Shown piece by piece: positions 41,902-50,116 of a stretch of 64,000 bases of DNA. The DNA comes from Haloglomus salinum. GTDB lineage: Archaea > Halobacteriota > Halobacteria > Halobacteriales > Haloarculaceae. A program made the position numbers and the translations under genes. Below the pieces are notes generated by a model. The model had not been told where the DNA came from. It did not search any database and was given only the letters and a program-made list of their open reading frames with translations. The stretch is taken from assembly GCF_024298825.1 (NCBI RefSeq), contig NZ_CP101153.1, positions 2,480,001 through 2,544,000 on the forward strand, in the 5' to 3' direction. The stretch's first letter is position 1. Each line of letters starts with the position of its first letter.

Positions 41902-43683
41902 TCAGTCGACGCGGAACGTGTCGAACCGCCGTGCCGCGTTGCGGTAGCCGCGATACCCCAGCAGCGCGACCAGGACGAGCGGGCCGGCGTAGCCGACTCC
42001 CCGCACGAGGCCGATGTCCAGGGCACGGACGGGGTCGCCGAAGCCGGCGACCGTCGCCGCGGCCTCGGCGGTGGGGAGTCCCTGGCTCGCGAGCAGTGAG
42101 AGGACCAGCGCGGGGAGGTCGCCGACCAGCGCGGCGACCAGCCCACGCGTGAGCGCCGGTGCGAGCAGCGACAGTGCCGCGACCCCGCCGGTCAGTCCGA
42201 CGACAAGCGAGTAGACCGCCACCGCCGACAGTGCCGGCGGGATGACCTCCTTCGACCGGCCGGCGCTCACCGCGTCGAACCGGGGGTATCGCGTCCCGAC
42301 GCCGGGCGCCAGCCCGAGCGCGGCGATAGACAGGACGAGCGCCAGGACGACCAGCCCGGTGCCGTCCACCGGGCCGTACCCGGTGGCGACAGCCGCGGCC
42401 GCCGTGCCCAGCACCGCCAGCGGAACCCCGACCAGTGCCCCTGGCAGCGAGAGCCCGCGGACGAAGCGGTGCCCGCCGACCGTCGAGAGGAGCGTCCCCG
42501 GGAGCACCGGGCCCTCGTCGCCCAGCGGGTTGAGCGAGAAGGTAGCGCCAGCCAGCCACGCCACCGCGAGCGGGAGGACCGCCGGGACAGAGCCGGGGGC
42601 CAGCGCCCCCGACCCCGCACCCAGCAGGCTCAGCAGCATCGACCCCACGATGGCCAGCGGTGCCAGGAGGAAGGAGAGACGCGCCGGATTGCGGCGGGTC
42701 CGCAGGAGGGACAGCTGTGCGACCCGCCGGGTCGGCCGGGCGGCGACCGCGGGCACCGAGACGGGCGCGATGGCCGACGCGAGGGCGTCACGGCCGGCAC
42801 CAGCCCGCTCGGGCGTGGCGCCGTCCGTGGTTCCGGCCCCGTCGCCGTCGTCGGTCGGGTCGACCGCGTCGGTGTACCAGTAGGCCGTCGCGACCCGCAC
42901 CGCGACGGCGGTGAGTCCGGCGACCGCGAGTGGTCCTCCGACCAGGACCGCCGCGACCCGTGCGAGCGAGCCGTCGACCGGTGACCCGACCACGAACAGG
43001 TCCACGACCCAGCCCGGTGGCAGGAGTCCGAGCATCCCGATGTCGAGGGGAAGCCCGGTGGGCGCCAGCTGGAACGCCATGTAGGCGCCGAAGAACACCA
43101 GAACGAGGACGGTCCCGAGGGCGGTCTTGTTGCGCGCGACGAACGGGACCCTGGCGACGAGCAGCGCGGCGGTCCACCCCAGCGCGGCACCGACAGCCAC
43201 CGCGCTGGCGAGGAACAGGCCGACGGCGACCGGCACCGCGACCACCGCAGCGACGGCCCCCGTCGCGTAGACGAACGCACCCGTCAGCACCAGCGTCGGC
43301 ACCGCGACGACGGTCACCGCCCGGAGCGTCTCGGCGACGAGGAGCCCGACCGCGGTGGTCCGGGTCGAGACCGTCGTCAGCACGAGCGCCTCGGCACCCA
43401 CCCGGTCGTACAGCGAGACGGCCCGCTGCCCGACCATGAACCCGAGGAACAGCCACAGCAGGGACAGGTTTCCGCGGATGCCGTCGGTCACGCGTAGCCC
43501 CGACGCGTCGTCGAGCAGGAAGACGATGGCCGCCGCACTCCCGACGAGGAACAGCAGCCCGAAGAGGGCACTCAGTGCGTAGATGACGAGCTTCGACGAG
43601 TCGGCCCGTGTCGCCCGGACCGACCGCCGCCACTCGACGACCCCCATCCGGAGCGCGTGGCGGAGCCAGCCCGACTCAGCCAT
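41902..43683 (-). CDS. ABC transporter permease (ABC-2-like), large
   Basis: 593 residues, about 12-14 helices in two halves separated by a charged loop (about 275-330). The start region WRRSVRATRADSSKLVIYALS is the cytoplasmic coupling end. Its frame overlaps the end of the ATPase gene by 8 bases, so they are co-translated. Likely an efflux or multi-copper/Nos-type export permease; substrate unknown. Confidence 0.85.
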   Translation of the reverse strand: MAESGWLRHALRMGVVEWRRSVRATRADSSKLVIYALSALFGLLFLVGSAAAIVFLLDDASGLRVTDGIRGNLSLLWLFLGFMVGQRAVSLYDRVGAEALVLTTVSTRTTAVGLLVAETLRAVTVVAVPTLVLTGAFVYATGAVAAVVAVPVAVGLFLASAVAVGAALGWTAALLVARVPFVARNKTALGTVLVLVFFGAYMAFQLAPTGLPLDIGMLGLLPPGWVVDLFVVGSPVDGSLARVAAVLVGGPLAVAGLTAVAVRVATAYWYTDAVDPTDDGDGAGTTDGATPERAGAGRDALASAIAPVSVPAVAARPTRRVAQLSLLRTRRNPARLSFLLAPLAIVGSMLLSLLGAGSGALAPGSVPAVLPLAVAWLAGATFSLNPLGDEGPVLPGTLLSTVGGHRFVRGLSLPGALVGVPLAVLGTAAAAVATGYGPVDGTGLVVLALVLSIAALGLAPGVGTRYPRFDAVSAGRSKEVIPPALSAVAVYSLVVGLTGGVAALSLLAPALTRGLVAALVGDLPALVLSLLASQGLPTAEAAATVAGFGDPVRALDIGLVRGVGYAGPLVLVALLGYRGYRNAARRFDTFRVD

Positions 43684-44479
43684 CCGCCGGCCCCTCCGCT
43701 GCCGTCGCCGCCCGTTCCCGGTCGTCGGCTGCCGCGGGGTCCTCGGCGGTCACCTCGAGGAACACCTCCTCCAGCGTCCGGTCCCCGGCACCGTCGCCTT
43801 CGACGCGGCGTTTCAGCTCGGACGGCGGCCCCTCGGCCACCAGGCGACCGTCCGCCAGCACGCCCACCGTGTCGGCGTGCTCGTCGACCACCGGAAGGAC
43901 GTGTGTCGAGAGGAACACTGTGGTCCCCTCGTCGGCGAGTCGGTCGAGCGTGTCCCGGAGCGTCCGGGCCGCCCGCGGGTCCAGCCCGTTGGTCGGCTCG
44001 TCGAGGAAGAGGACGGACGGCTCGTGCAGCACCGCCTGGATGAACCCCAGTTTTCGGCGCATCCCGCTGGAGTAGCCCTCGACCCGCCGGTCCAGCGCGT
44101 CGAGGTCGAGCAGTCCGGCCAGTTCGGCCACCCGCTCGCGGACGCGCTCGCCGGGGAGGTCCCGCAGGCCGGCGACGTAGGTGAGCTGCTCGCGCCCGGT
44201 CAGCTCGTCGTACAGGGGCGGTTCCTCGGGCAGGTAGCCGATGCGCGCGGCGACCGCGTCGCGGTCGGTGATTTCGGCCTCCGCGACCCGGGCCGTCCCG
44301 CTCGTCGGCTCGGAGAGCGTCGTCAGCAGGCGCATCGTGGTCGTCTTCCCGGCGCCGTTCGGCCCGAGGAACCCGTACACGGTCCCCTCGGGGACGGACA
44401 GCGATAGCGACTCTACGGCGGTCACCGACCCGTACCGCTTGGTGAGGTCGGTGGCCTCGATGGCGATGTCGGAGGGCAT
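43676..44479 (-). CDS. ABC transporter ATP-binding protein
   Basis: 267 residues from ATG 44479. Walker A GPNGAGKTT, Q-loop YLPEEPPLYDELT, signature YSSGMRRKLGFIQA, Walker B VLFLDEPTNGLDP and switch His LSTHVLP are all present. The signature SSGM is typical for ABC-2 exporters of the NatA/CcmA type. Operon partner of the permease that follows. A longer frame from 44509 is possible but less likely. Confidence 0.92.
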   Translation of the reverse strand: MPSDIAIEATDLTKRYGSVTAVESLSLSVPEGTVYGFLGPNGAGKTTTMRLLTTLSEPTSGTARVAEAEITDRDAVAARIGYLPEEPPLYDELTGREQLTYVAGLRDLPGERVRERVAELAGLLDLDALDRRVEGYSSGMRRKLGFIQAVLHEPSVLFLDEPTNGLDPRAARTLRDTLDRLADEGTTVFLSTHVLPVVDEHADTVGVLADGRLVAEGPPSELKRRVEGDGAGDRTLEEVFLEVTAEDPAAADDRERAATAAEGPADG

Positions 44480-44586
44480 CGTTCCCGTCGGGGTTGAACG
44501 AACATTCACCTAAAGCCCGTGGCTCGTGTCGATACCCCTCCCGCCGAAGCGACAGGTCTACCCCCGTGTACTCCCCACGCCGAAGC

Positions 44587-45162
44587 ATGCAGGGTTTCTC
44601 GGAGGTGGCGGTCCTCCGACTCGGGCACCGCCCGGGGCGGGACGACCGGATGACCACCCACGTCGGGCTGACGGCACGGGCGCTGGGGGCCGACCGCGTC
44701 ATCCTCCCGGACGAGGCGACCGGGCCGGCCGGGACCATCCGGGACATCACGGGCCGCTTCGGCGGCCCCTTCGAGGTTGAGGTCCGGGAGGACTGGCGGC
44801 CCGTCCTCCGGGACTGGCCCGGCGTCGTCGTCCACCTCACGATGTACGGCCTCCCCGTGCAGGACGTGGAGACGGCGGTGCGCGCGGACCTCGATGAGGG
44901 GCCCGTCCTCGTCGTGCTGGGCGCCGAGAAGGTCCCGTTCGAGGTGTACGACCGCGCGGACTACAACGTCGGCGTCACGAACCAGCCCCATTCGGAGGTC
45001 GCGGGGCTGGCCGTCTTTCTCGACCGACTGTTCGATGGCCGCGAGCTCGACCGCGAGTGGGCCGACGCGGACCGGCAGGTGGTGCCGAAGGAGACCGGCA
45101 AGAAGGTCGTTCCGCTGGACGAGGACGGCGTTCCCGATGAGTCAGCTGATGCCGAGGAGTAA
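44587..45162 (+). CDS. trm56: tRNA (cytidine(56)-2'-O)-methyltransferase, aTrm56
   Basis: 191 residues from ATG 44587. SPOUT-fold enzyme found only in archaea; methylates the ribose of C56 in the T loop. Signature RLGHRPGRDDRMTTHVGLTARALGA at the start, VVVHLTMYG, VVLGAEKVPFEVY (knot motif), and NVGVTNQPHSEVAGLAVFL near the end. Acts on nearly all tRNAs, including both tRNAs in this window. Confidence 0.92.
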   Translation: MQGFSEVAVLRLGHRPGRDDRMTTHVGLTARALGADRVILPDEATGPAGTIRDITGRFGGPFEVEVREDWRPVLRDWPGVVVHLTMYGLPVQDVETAVRADLDEGPVLVVLGAEKVPFEVYDRADYNVGVTNQPHSEVAGLAVFLDRLFDGRELDREWADADRQVVPKETGKKVVPLDEDGVPDESADAEE

Positions 45163-45294
45163 CCGAACTTACCGATCTGAATCCCGACGAACGTGACGAT
45201 GGCACCCAGAACGAACCGGGACTCCTGATATTCCGTACGTGCGAGCGGAGCGAGCGCGTTTCACCGGCATTTTTCCTGAACGTTCTTTGGCGTC

Positions 45295-45317
45295 ATCAGA
45301 ACGCTTCGCGTTCTGAT
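45295..45317. repeat. Perfect hairpin, 9-bp stem
   Basis: ATCAGAACG/CGTTCTGAT with loop CTTCG, between trm56 and the convergent cyclophilin gene. It may stop transcription from both sides. Confidence 0.5.
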
Positions 45318-45322
45318 TGCCC

Positions 45323-45345
45323 GTGGAATCGCTCAGCGATTCCAC
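45323..45345. repeat. Perfect hairpin, 10-bp stem
   Basis: GTGGAATCGC/GCGATTCCAC with loop TCA, five bases after the previous hairpin. A pair of strong adjacent hairpins between convergent genes fits a bidirectional terminator or a repeated extragenic palindrome. Confidence 0.5.
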
Positions 45346-45384
45346 GACGCCGAGTGGTACCCGAGGCGTCAAAAAAGCTCGAGG

Positions 45385-45957
45385 CTACTCCTCGACGGTG
45401 ACGTCCTCGATCTTCGCCTCGACCTGCGGCTGGTCGTTGCGGCCGGTCGGCACGGAGCCGAGGTCCTCCACGACGTCCATCCCGTCGACGACGTGGCCGA
45501 AGACGGCGTGCTTGCCGTCGAGGTGGGGCTGGGCGTCGAGCGTGATGAAGAACTGCGAGCCGTTCGTGTTCGGCCCGGAGTTGGCCATCGACAGGATGCC
45601 CGGGCCGGAGTGGGTGAGGTCGTCGTGGAACTCGTCGTCGAACTGGTAGCCGGGGCCACCGCGGCCGGTCCCCTCGGGGTCCCCGCCCTGGATCATGAAG
45701 CCGCCGATGATGCGGTGGAACTCGGCGCCGGCGTACAGCGAGTCACCCCGGACCTCGTCGGTCTCGGGGTCCGCCCACGTGTTCGTGTCGCGTGCGGGGT
45801 CGGCGTCCGCGGCCGGGTCGTGGCGCGCGAGGCCGAGGAAGTTCTCGACCGTCTTCGGCGCGCGGTCGGCGAACAGCTCGATAGTGATGTCGCCGTGGGT
45901 CGTGTGGAGGGTCACCTGCGGGTTGTCCGGGTCCGTGACGTCGTAGTCGTCTGCCAT
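45385..45957 (-). CDS. Peptidyl-prolyl cis-trans isomerase, cyclophilin type
   Basis: 190 residues from ATG 45957. Cyclophilin active-site blocks: FHRIIGGFMIQGGDPEGTG (Arg and Phe/Met contacts), SMANSGPNTNGSQFFITL, and LDGKHAVFGHVVDGMDVVE (His of the active site). Cytoplasmic, no signal. A loop of about 25 Asp/Pro-rich residues (DPAADADPARDTNTW) lies before the active site, an insertion common in haloarchaeal members. Confidence 0.95.
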   Translation of the reverse strand: MADDYDVTDPDNPQVTLHTTHGDITIELFADRAPKTVENFLGLARHDPAADADPARDTNTWADPETDEVRGDSLYAGAEFHRIIGGFMIQGGDPEGTGRGGPGYQFDDEFHDDLTHSGPGILSMANSGPNTNGSQFFITLDAQPHLDGKHAVFGHVVDGMDVVEDLGSVPTGRNDQPQVEAKIEDVTVEE

Positions 45958-46024
45958 ATCCGGGTGGAGAACCGCCTGGCCGATAGGTGTGTGGGTCCTG
46001 GGACGGCGAGGCCGGGCGCTCGGG

Positions 46025-46681
46025 CTACCGAAGCTCGCGCGTCTCGTCGACGCGGACGCCGTCGTCGAAGGCGAGCGCGAGTGGGTTCGGCGGGATGGAC
46101 CCCCGGCGGCACTTCTTGACCACCAGCTTCCAGGAGACGCGGTCCTCGACGAGCATCCGGAGGTCGAGCACCACGTCGGCAAGCCCCAGCGTCAGGTCGC
46201 GGCCCGCGGGCGTGTCGGGGACGGTGTGGGCGTTGAGGACGCCGATGCCGCCGGCCGTTCGCAGGCCCGCGACGAGACCGTCGAGGAAGGTGCGGTAGTC
46301 GTCGCGGTCGGCTCGCTCCAGCGTGTTCACCGGGTCGACGACGACCGTCTCGCCGGCCGACAGGCTCGCGAACCGGTCGCTGGGGCCTGTCAGCAGGTCC
46401 CCGCGACGGACGTCCTGGACCCGGGTCGGACTATCCTCCTCGTCTCGGAAGTCGAACTCGTCGACGCCGGCCGAGGAGGCGGCCATCGCCTCGTCCACGG
46501 CGCCGCCCGGCCGCAGTGTCGAGTAGTACCGGGCGGGATGCGCGTCGGCGAAGGCGTACGGGATTCGTTCGGCCGGCGAGTCCGCCTCCGCGGTCACGAC
46601 CACGAGGCTGCCCGGCGGCACGCCACCGTCGAGTGCCCGGTCCAGCCCCCCGATTCCTGTCGACAGGCGTTCGTCGCTCAC
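46025..46681 (-). CDS. RadA/KaiC-like protein without a P-loop (first of a pair)
   Basis: 218 residues from a GTG at 46681 that aligns with the start of its paralog; a GTG at 46705 is also in frame. The opening LSTGIGGLDRALDGGVPPGSLVV is the standard start of KaiC/RAD55-type ATPases, but the next stretch, where GxxGxGKT should be, reads AEADSPAER. The Walker B-like strand is GETVVVDPVN. So it keeps the fold and probably not ATP binding. Function unknown; perhaps a scaffold or signal adaptor. Confidence 0.75.
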   Translation of the reverse strand: MSDERLSTGIGGLDRALDGGVPPGSLVVVTAEADSPAERIPYAFADAHPARYYSTLRPGGAVDEAMAASSAGVDEFDFRDEEDSPTRVQDVRRGDLLTGPSDRFASLSAGETVVVDPVNTLERADRDDYRTFLDGLVAGLRTAGGIGVLNAHTVPDTPAGRDLTLGLADVVLDLRMLVEDRVSWKLVVKKCRRGSIPPNPLALAFDDGVRVDETRELR

Positions 46682-46769
46682 GTCCGTTCGGGAGAGGCTG
46701 ACCACCAAGTCAGTTCCGCCGTGTGTACCCGGGCCCCTTTCCGGCGTTCCCGCCCGCGATCCCGAGCGC

Positions 46770-47414
46770 TCAGACGCCCCATCCGTCCAGCGTGGTGGGA
46801 CTCCGCCGCAGGTCGACCGGAATCGGCTCTGCCGGCGGGAGCCCGTGGCGGAACTTCCCCACGTCGAGGTAGCTCCGGCTCCCCTCGGAGTCGACCTCGC
46901 GGTGGAGGACCAGCGTCGTGTCCGCTCGCGCGAGCGTGAGGTCGCGCCGGAGCGTGCGGGGCGTCGTTCGCGGACAGTGCAGCACCGCGACGCTCTCGGT
47001 CGTCCGGCAGTGGCGCTTCAGGTCGTCGAGGAACGACCGGTAGCGGTCCTCGCCCGCCCGCTCAAGCTCCGTGGCTGGGTCCACGACCACGACCGAGCCC
47101 GCGTCGAGGCCCGAGAGATGGTCCGCGGGGTCATCCAGCAGGCCGTCGCCGTCGACCTGGCGGACATCCACCGCTCCCTCCGGCAGGTCGACGGCAGCCA
47201 TGGCGCCGCGGACCTCCGCGGGCGGCCGGAGCGTCGAGAGATAGCGCGTCGGGTTCCCGACCGCGGAGGCGTACAGCAGGCGCTCGGCCCCGGAGGTGGG
47301 CGGTGCGACCAGCGCGACGAGGTCGCCGGCCGGGAGTCCACCGCCCAGGGCCTCGTCGAGGCCGTCGACGCCGGTCGCGAGCCGCTCGCGGTCGGCCCCG
47401 TCTCGCTCGCTCAT
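46770..47414 (-). CDS. RadA/KaiC-like protein without a P-loop (second of a pair)
   Basis: 214 residues from ATG 47414. Paralog of the preceding entry: LATGVDGLDEALGGGLPAGDL, then APPTSGAER in place of the P-loop (Gly-Lys-Thr lost), then GSVVVVDPATELERAG. Same shared middle (DRYRSFLDDL) and C-terminal strand layout. Lies 89 bases upstream of the other copy on the same strand, so probably co-transcribed. A 142-base gap separates it from the TrpD2-like gene. Confidence 0.75.
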   Translation of the reverse strand: MSERDGADRERLATGVDGLDEALGGGLPAGDLVALVAPPTSGAERLLYASAVGNPTRYLSTLRPPAEVRGAMAAVDLPEGAVDVRQVDGDGLLDDPADHLSGLDAGSVVVVDPATELERAGEDRYRSFLDDLKRHCRTTESVAVLHCPRTTPRTLRRDLTLARADTTLVLHREVDSEGSRSYLDVGKFRHGLPPAEPIPVDLRRSPTTLDGWGV

Positions 47415-47556
47415 ACCCGGCTCTCGGCCCGCCCCCGAGGAAACGTTTCGGGTGGCGTGGCGGCTGCCCGAGACGGCCATCGACGGCCCGCCCCTGCGGA
47501 TTGCTCCGGAGTCGGCGAGCTGATCTACAGATGTCCGTGTTGACTCTCGGACCCTG

Positions 47557-48636
47557 TCAGAAGTCCTGAAGCTCCTCCAGCGTCGCGGCGGCCGCCCCGG
47601 AGTCCAGCGCCTCGCGGGCGGCCTCGAGGCCGGCGTCGATGTCGTCGGCGTCGCCGCGGGCGTAGATACGGAGCGCGGCGTTCAGCGCGACGGCGTCGGC
47701 GAAGCGGTCCGTCCGGTCGCCGTGCAGGACGGCCTCCGTGATGGCTGTGGAGTCGCCGGCGATGTCGTCGACCTGCAGGTCCTCGCTCTCGAAGTCCATC
47801 CCGTACTCGGGGGTCTCGATGTCGAAGTCCTCCACGTCGTCGTCGCCAGCATTCCAGACGGCGACCTTGGTGCTGCCCGGGCGGATGTCGTCGTATCCCT
47901 CGAGCCCCTGGAACATCACGACCCGGTCCATATCGGCCGTCTCGGCCTGCTGGAACGTCTCGATGATGCGGACGGCGTAGGGGAGGTGGTAGAACGAGCC
48001 CAGGTGGACGCCGGCGTCGGCGGGGTTCGCGAGCGTCTCGATGGTGTTGACGAACGTGCGGACGCCCATCTCGTCGCGGCGGCCGAACAGGTCGGTCACG
48101 CCCGGGTTGAAGTTGGGCTGGAAGTAGTAGCCGAAGCCGACCTCGTCGGTCATCGCCGCCGAGGCCTCCGGGTCGAGGTCCGTCTCGACGCCGAGTTCGT
48201 CGAGGACCTGCTTGTACGAGTCCTGCTTCTGGGTGGGGACGCGGTCACCCGAGTGGGCCACGACGGGCGTGCCCGCGGCCGCGGCCGTGACGCCCGCGGC
48301 GACGCCCAGCAGCGCGGTCCGGCCCTTGCCGTCGTAGTTGGCGCCGCAGTCGACCGGGTCACAGTCCGGCGCGTGCTGGACGACCGATTCCTCGGCCATC
48401 ACATCGACGTAGGCACCCAGCTCTTCGGGCGTGTTGCGCTTCCAGCGATTGGCCAGCCAGAACGCACCCAGCGTGGTCGGGTCGGGTTCGCCCGCGAGGA
48501 TGCGCGCGAACGCGTCGCGGGCCTGCTCGCGAGTCATGTCGTCGGCGGACTTGTGTCCCGAGCCGACGACCTCCGTCATGAGTCGCTTCAGCGGCCACTC
48601 CCCGAACTCGCCCTCGCGTCCGGTCGCTTTCGACAT
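47557..48636 (-). CDS. Anthranilate phosphoribosyltransferase-like protein (TrpD2 type)
   Basis: 359 residues from ATG 48636. The N-terminal helical domain (TREQARDAFARILAGEPDP) and overall size match TrpD, but the GTGGD loop is replaced by CGANYDGKGRTAL and the KHGN region by AHSGDRVPTQ. That places it with the TrpD2/YbiB branch, some of whose members bind nucleic acid and make no anthranilate conjugate. No trp genes are nearby. True TrpD activity is therefore unlikely. Confidence 0.8.
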   Translation of the reverse strand: MSKATGREGEFGEWPLKRLMTEVVGSGHKSADDMTREQARDAFARILAGEPDPTTLGAFWLANRWKRNTPEELGAYVDVMAEESVVQHAPDCDPVDCGANYDGKGRTALLGVAAGVTAAAAGTPVVAHSGDRVPTQKQDSYKQVLDELGVETDLDPEASAAMTDEVGFGYYFQPNFNPGVTDLFGRRDEMGVRTFVNTIETLANPADAGVHLGSFYHLPYAVRIIETFQQAETADMDRVVMFQGLEGYDDIRPGSTKVAVWNAGDDDVEDFDIETPEYGMDFESEDLQVDDIAGDSTAITEAVLHGDRTDRFADAVALNAALRIYARGDADDIDAGLEAAREALDSGAAAATLEELQDF

Positions 48637-48729
48637 GGACGGTGGTCCGGGCGCCGGCGGCAAAAACACCCCGTTCGTCCCCACGTTCTGGGCACGTGTC
48701 CGGTCGCCGCCGCAGCGGGTGGTTCCCCG

Positions 48730-49980
48730 CTACGCCCCGTCGCCGGCGTCGGCCTTGATGCGCTGGGCCTTCGAGGGGCCGATGCCGCCGACCGTGGTCA
48801 GGTCGCCGACGGTGGCCGCGCGCACGTCGGCCACCGACTCGAAGCCGGCCTCCCGGAGTGCCTCGGCGGTCGTCGGTCCCACGCCGTCCAGGTCCGTCAG
48901 GTCGCGCTCGTCCGGCGCCGCTCCGGTGTCGGTCACCTCGACCTGGACCGTGTCTCCCTCGTCGGCCTGCTCCCGGTCGTCATCGCCAGTGGCCTCGTCG
49001 GCGGTGGCCTCGTTCATCCCCTCGTCGGCGCTCGCGTCGGTCACGTCGATGCGGACGCCTCGCGAGGCGCGGCCGTCGGGCTCGGCGTCGCGGGTCGCCG
49101 CCCCCTCCGGTAGCTCCGGCTCGACGCCCGCGAGGTCGGCGGTCAGGTCCCAGAGGTCGCGGGCCAGGCGGTCGTTCTTCGCGCTCACCGCCGGGTCGGT
49201 CAGCTCTCGCTTGTCGAAGTACTCGCCGGTGATGCCCGTGACCGCCTCGGCGGCTGCGAGGTAGGCCAGCGCGCGGCCGCCGTCCTCGATGCTGTCGGTC
49301 ACGCCCGGGATGTCGGGGAGCTTCGAGACGAGGTCGACCCCCAGCGACAGCGGGAACGGCACGTCCCGGGCGAAGTTGCTCCCGGGGATGTTGCCGGGGT
49401 GGAAGCAGTTGGCCGTCGCGGTCCCGAGCCGCCGCGCGAGTTCGCGCGTGAACAGCACGTTGCACAGCTTCGACTCGCAGTAGCGCTCGACCGCCGGCCC
49501 CGTCAGCGCCCGCTTGCGCTCGACCATGTCGAGGTCGAGCTGGGCGAAGCGGTGCGCGACCGACGCCGTGTTCACCACGCGCGCGTCCGCGCTCAGGTGG
49601 TCAGCCAGCTCGTGCGTGAGGACGAACGGCGCGACGTGGTTGACGCCGAACAGCATCCCGAACCCCTGCTCGGTGCGACCCCGGTAGGTCGTGTAGAGGC
49701 CGGCGTTGTTGTAGAGAACGTCCAGCCCGTCGGTCGCCCCTTTCACCGCGTCGGCGAGGGCGCGGACCTCCTCGAGGTCCGTGAAGTCGGCCGGGTGGAA
49801 CGACGCGTCGCCGCCCGCGTCCTCGATGGCGTCGACGGTCGCCTGCCCACGCTCCTCGTCGCGGCCGTGAACCAGGACGCGTGCCCCGCGTGCGCCCAGC
49901 CGGATGGCGCCGTCCCGCCCCACGCCGCTGGTCGCCCCTGTCACGAGTATCGTGCGTCCGGAGAGGTCCGGTAGCTCCAT
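48730..49980 (-). CDS. SDR oxidoreductase fused to a C-terminal helix-hairpin-helix domain
   Basis: 416 residues. SDR part (about 1-285): TGATSGVG, NNAG, TASVAHRF with YCESK (YxxxK), and CFHPGNIPG, the retinol-dehydrogenase-like branch. An Asp/Glu/Thr-rich linker (about 290-360) leads to an HhH region (about 360-416): LTDLDGVGPTTAEALREAGF and LTTVGGIGPSKAQRIKAD, the paired hairpins used by DNA-binding or ruler domains. Such a fusion is unexpected for an SDR. The preceding gene on the strand is a closely similar SDR without the tail. Confidence 0.88.
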   Translation of the reverse strand: MELPDLSGRTILVTGATSGVGRDGAIRLGARGARVLVHGRDEERGQATVDAIEDAGGDASFHPADFTDLEEVRALADAVKGATDGLDVLYNNAGLYTTYRGRTEQGFGMLFGVNHVAPFVLTHELADHLSADARVVNTASVAHRFAQLDLDMVERKRALTGPAVERYCESKLCNVLFTRELARRLGTATANCFHPGNIPGSNFARDVPFPLSLGVDLVSKLPDIPGVTDSIEDGGRALAYLAAAEAVTGITGEYFDKRELTDPAVSAKNDRLARDLWDLTADLAGVEPELPEGAATRDAEPDGRASRGVRIDVTDASADEGMNEATADEATGDDDREQADEGDTVQVEVTDTGAAPDERDLTDLDGVGPTTAEALREAGFESVADVRAATVGDLTTVGGIGPSKAQRIKADAGDGA

Positions 49981-50116
49981 ACGGCGGGTACGGTCGCGAG
50001 CCTAATGCCAGTTCCCGCGGTCATGGATGGGGGTTCTTTGCCCGGATTCGGACGCGCCAGCGGGTGCCGGCGTGCCGTCGGGGACGTGGCGGTCCGCCGT
50101 GGTTCGGCCGCCCGGC

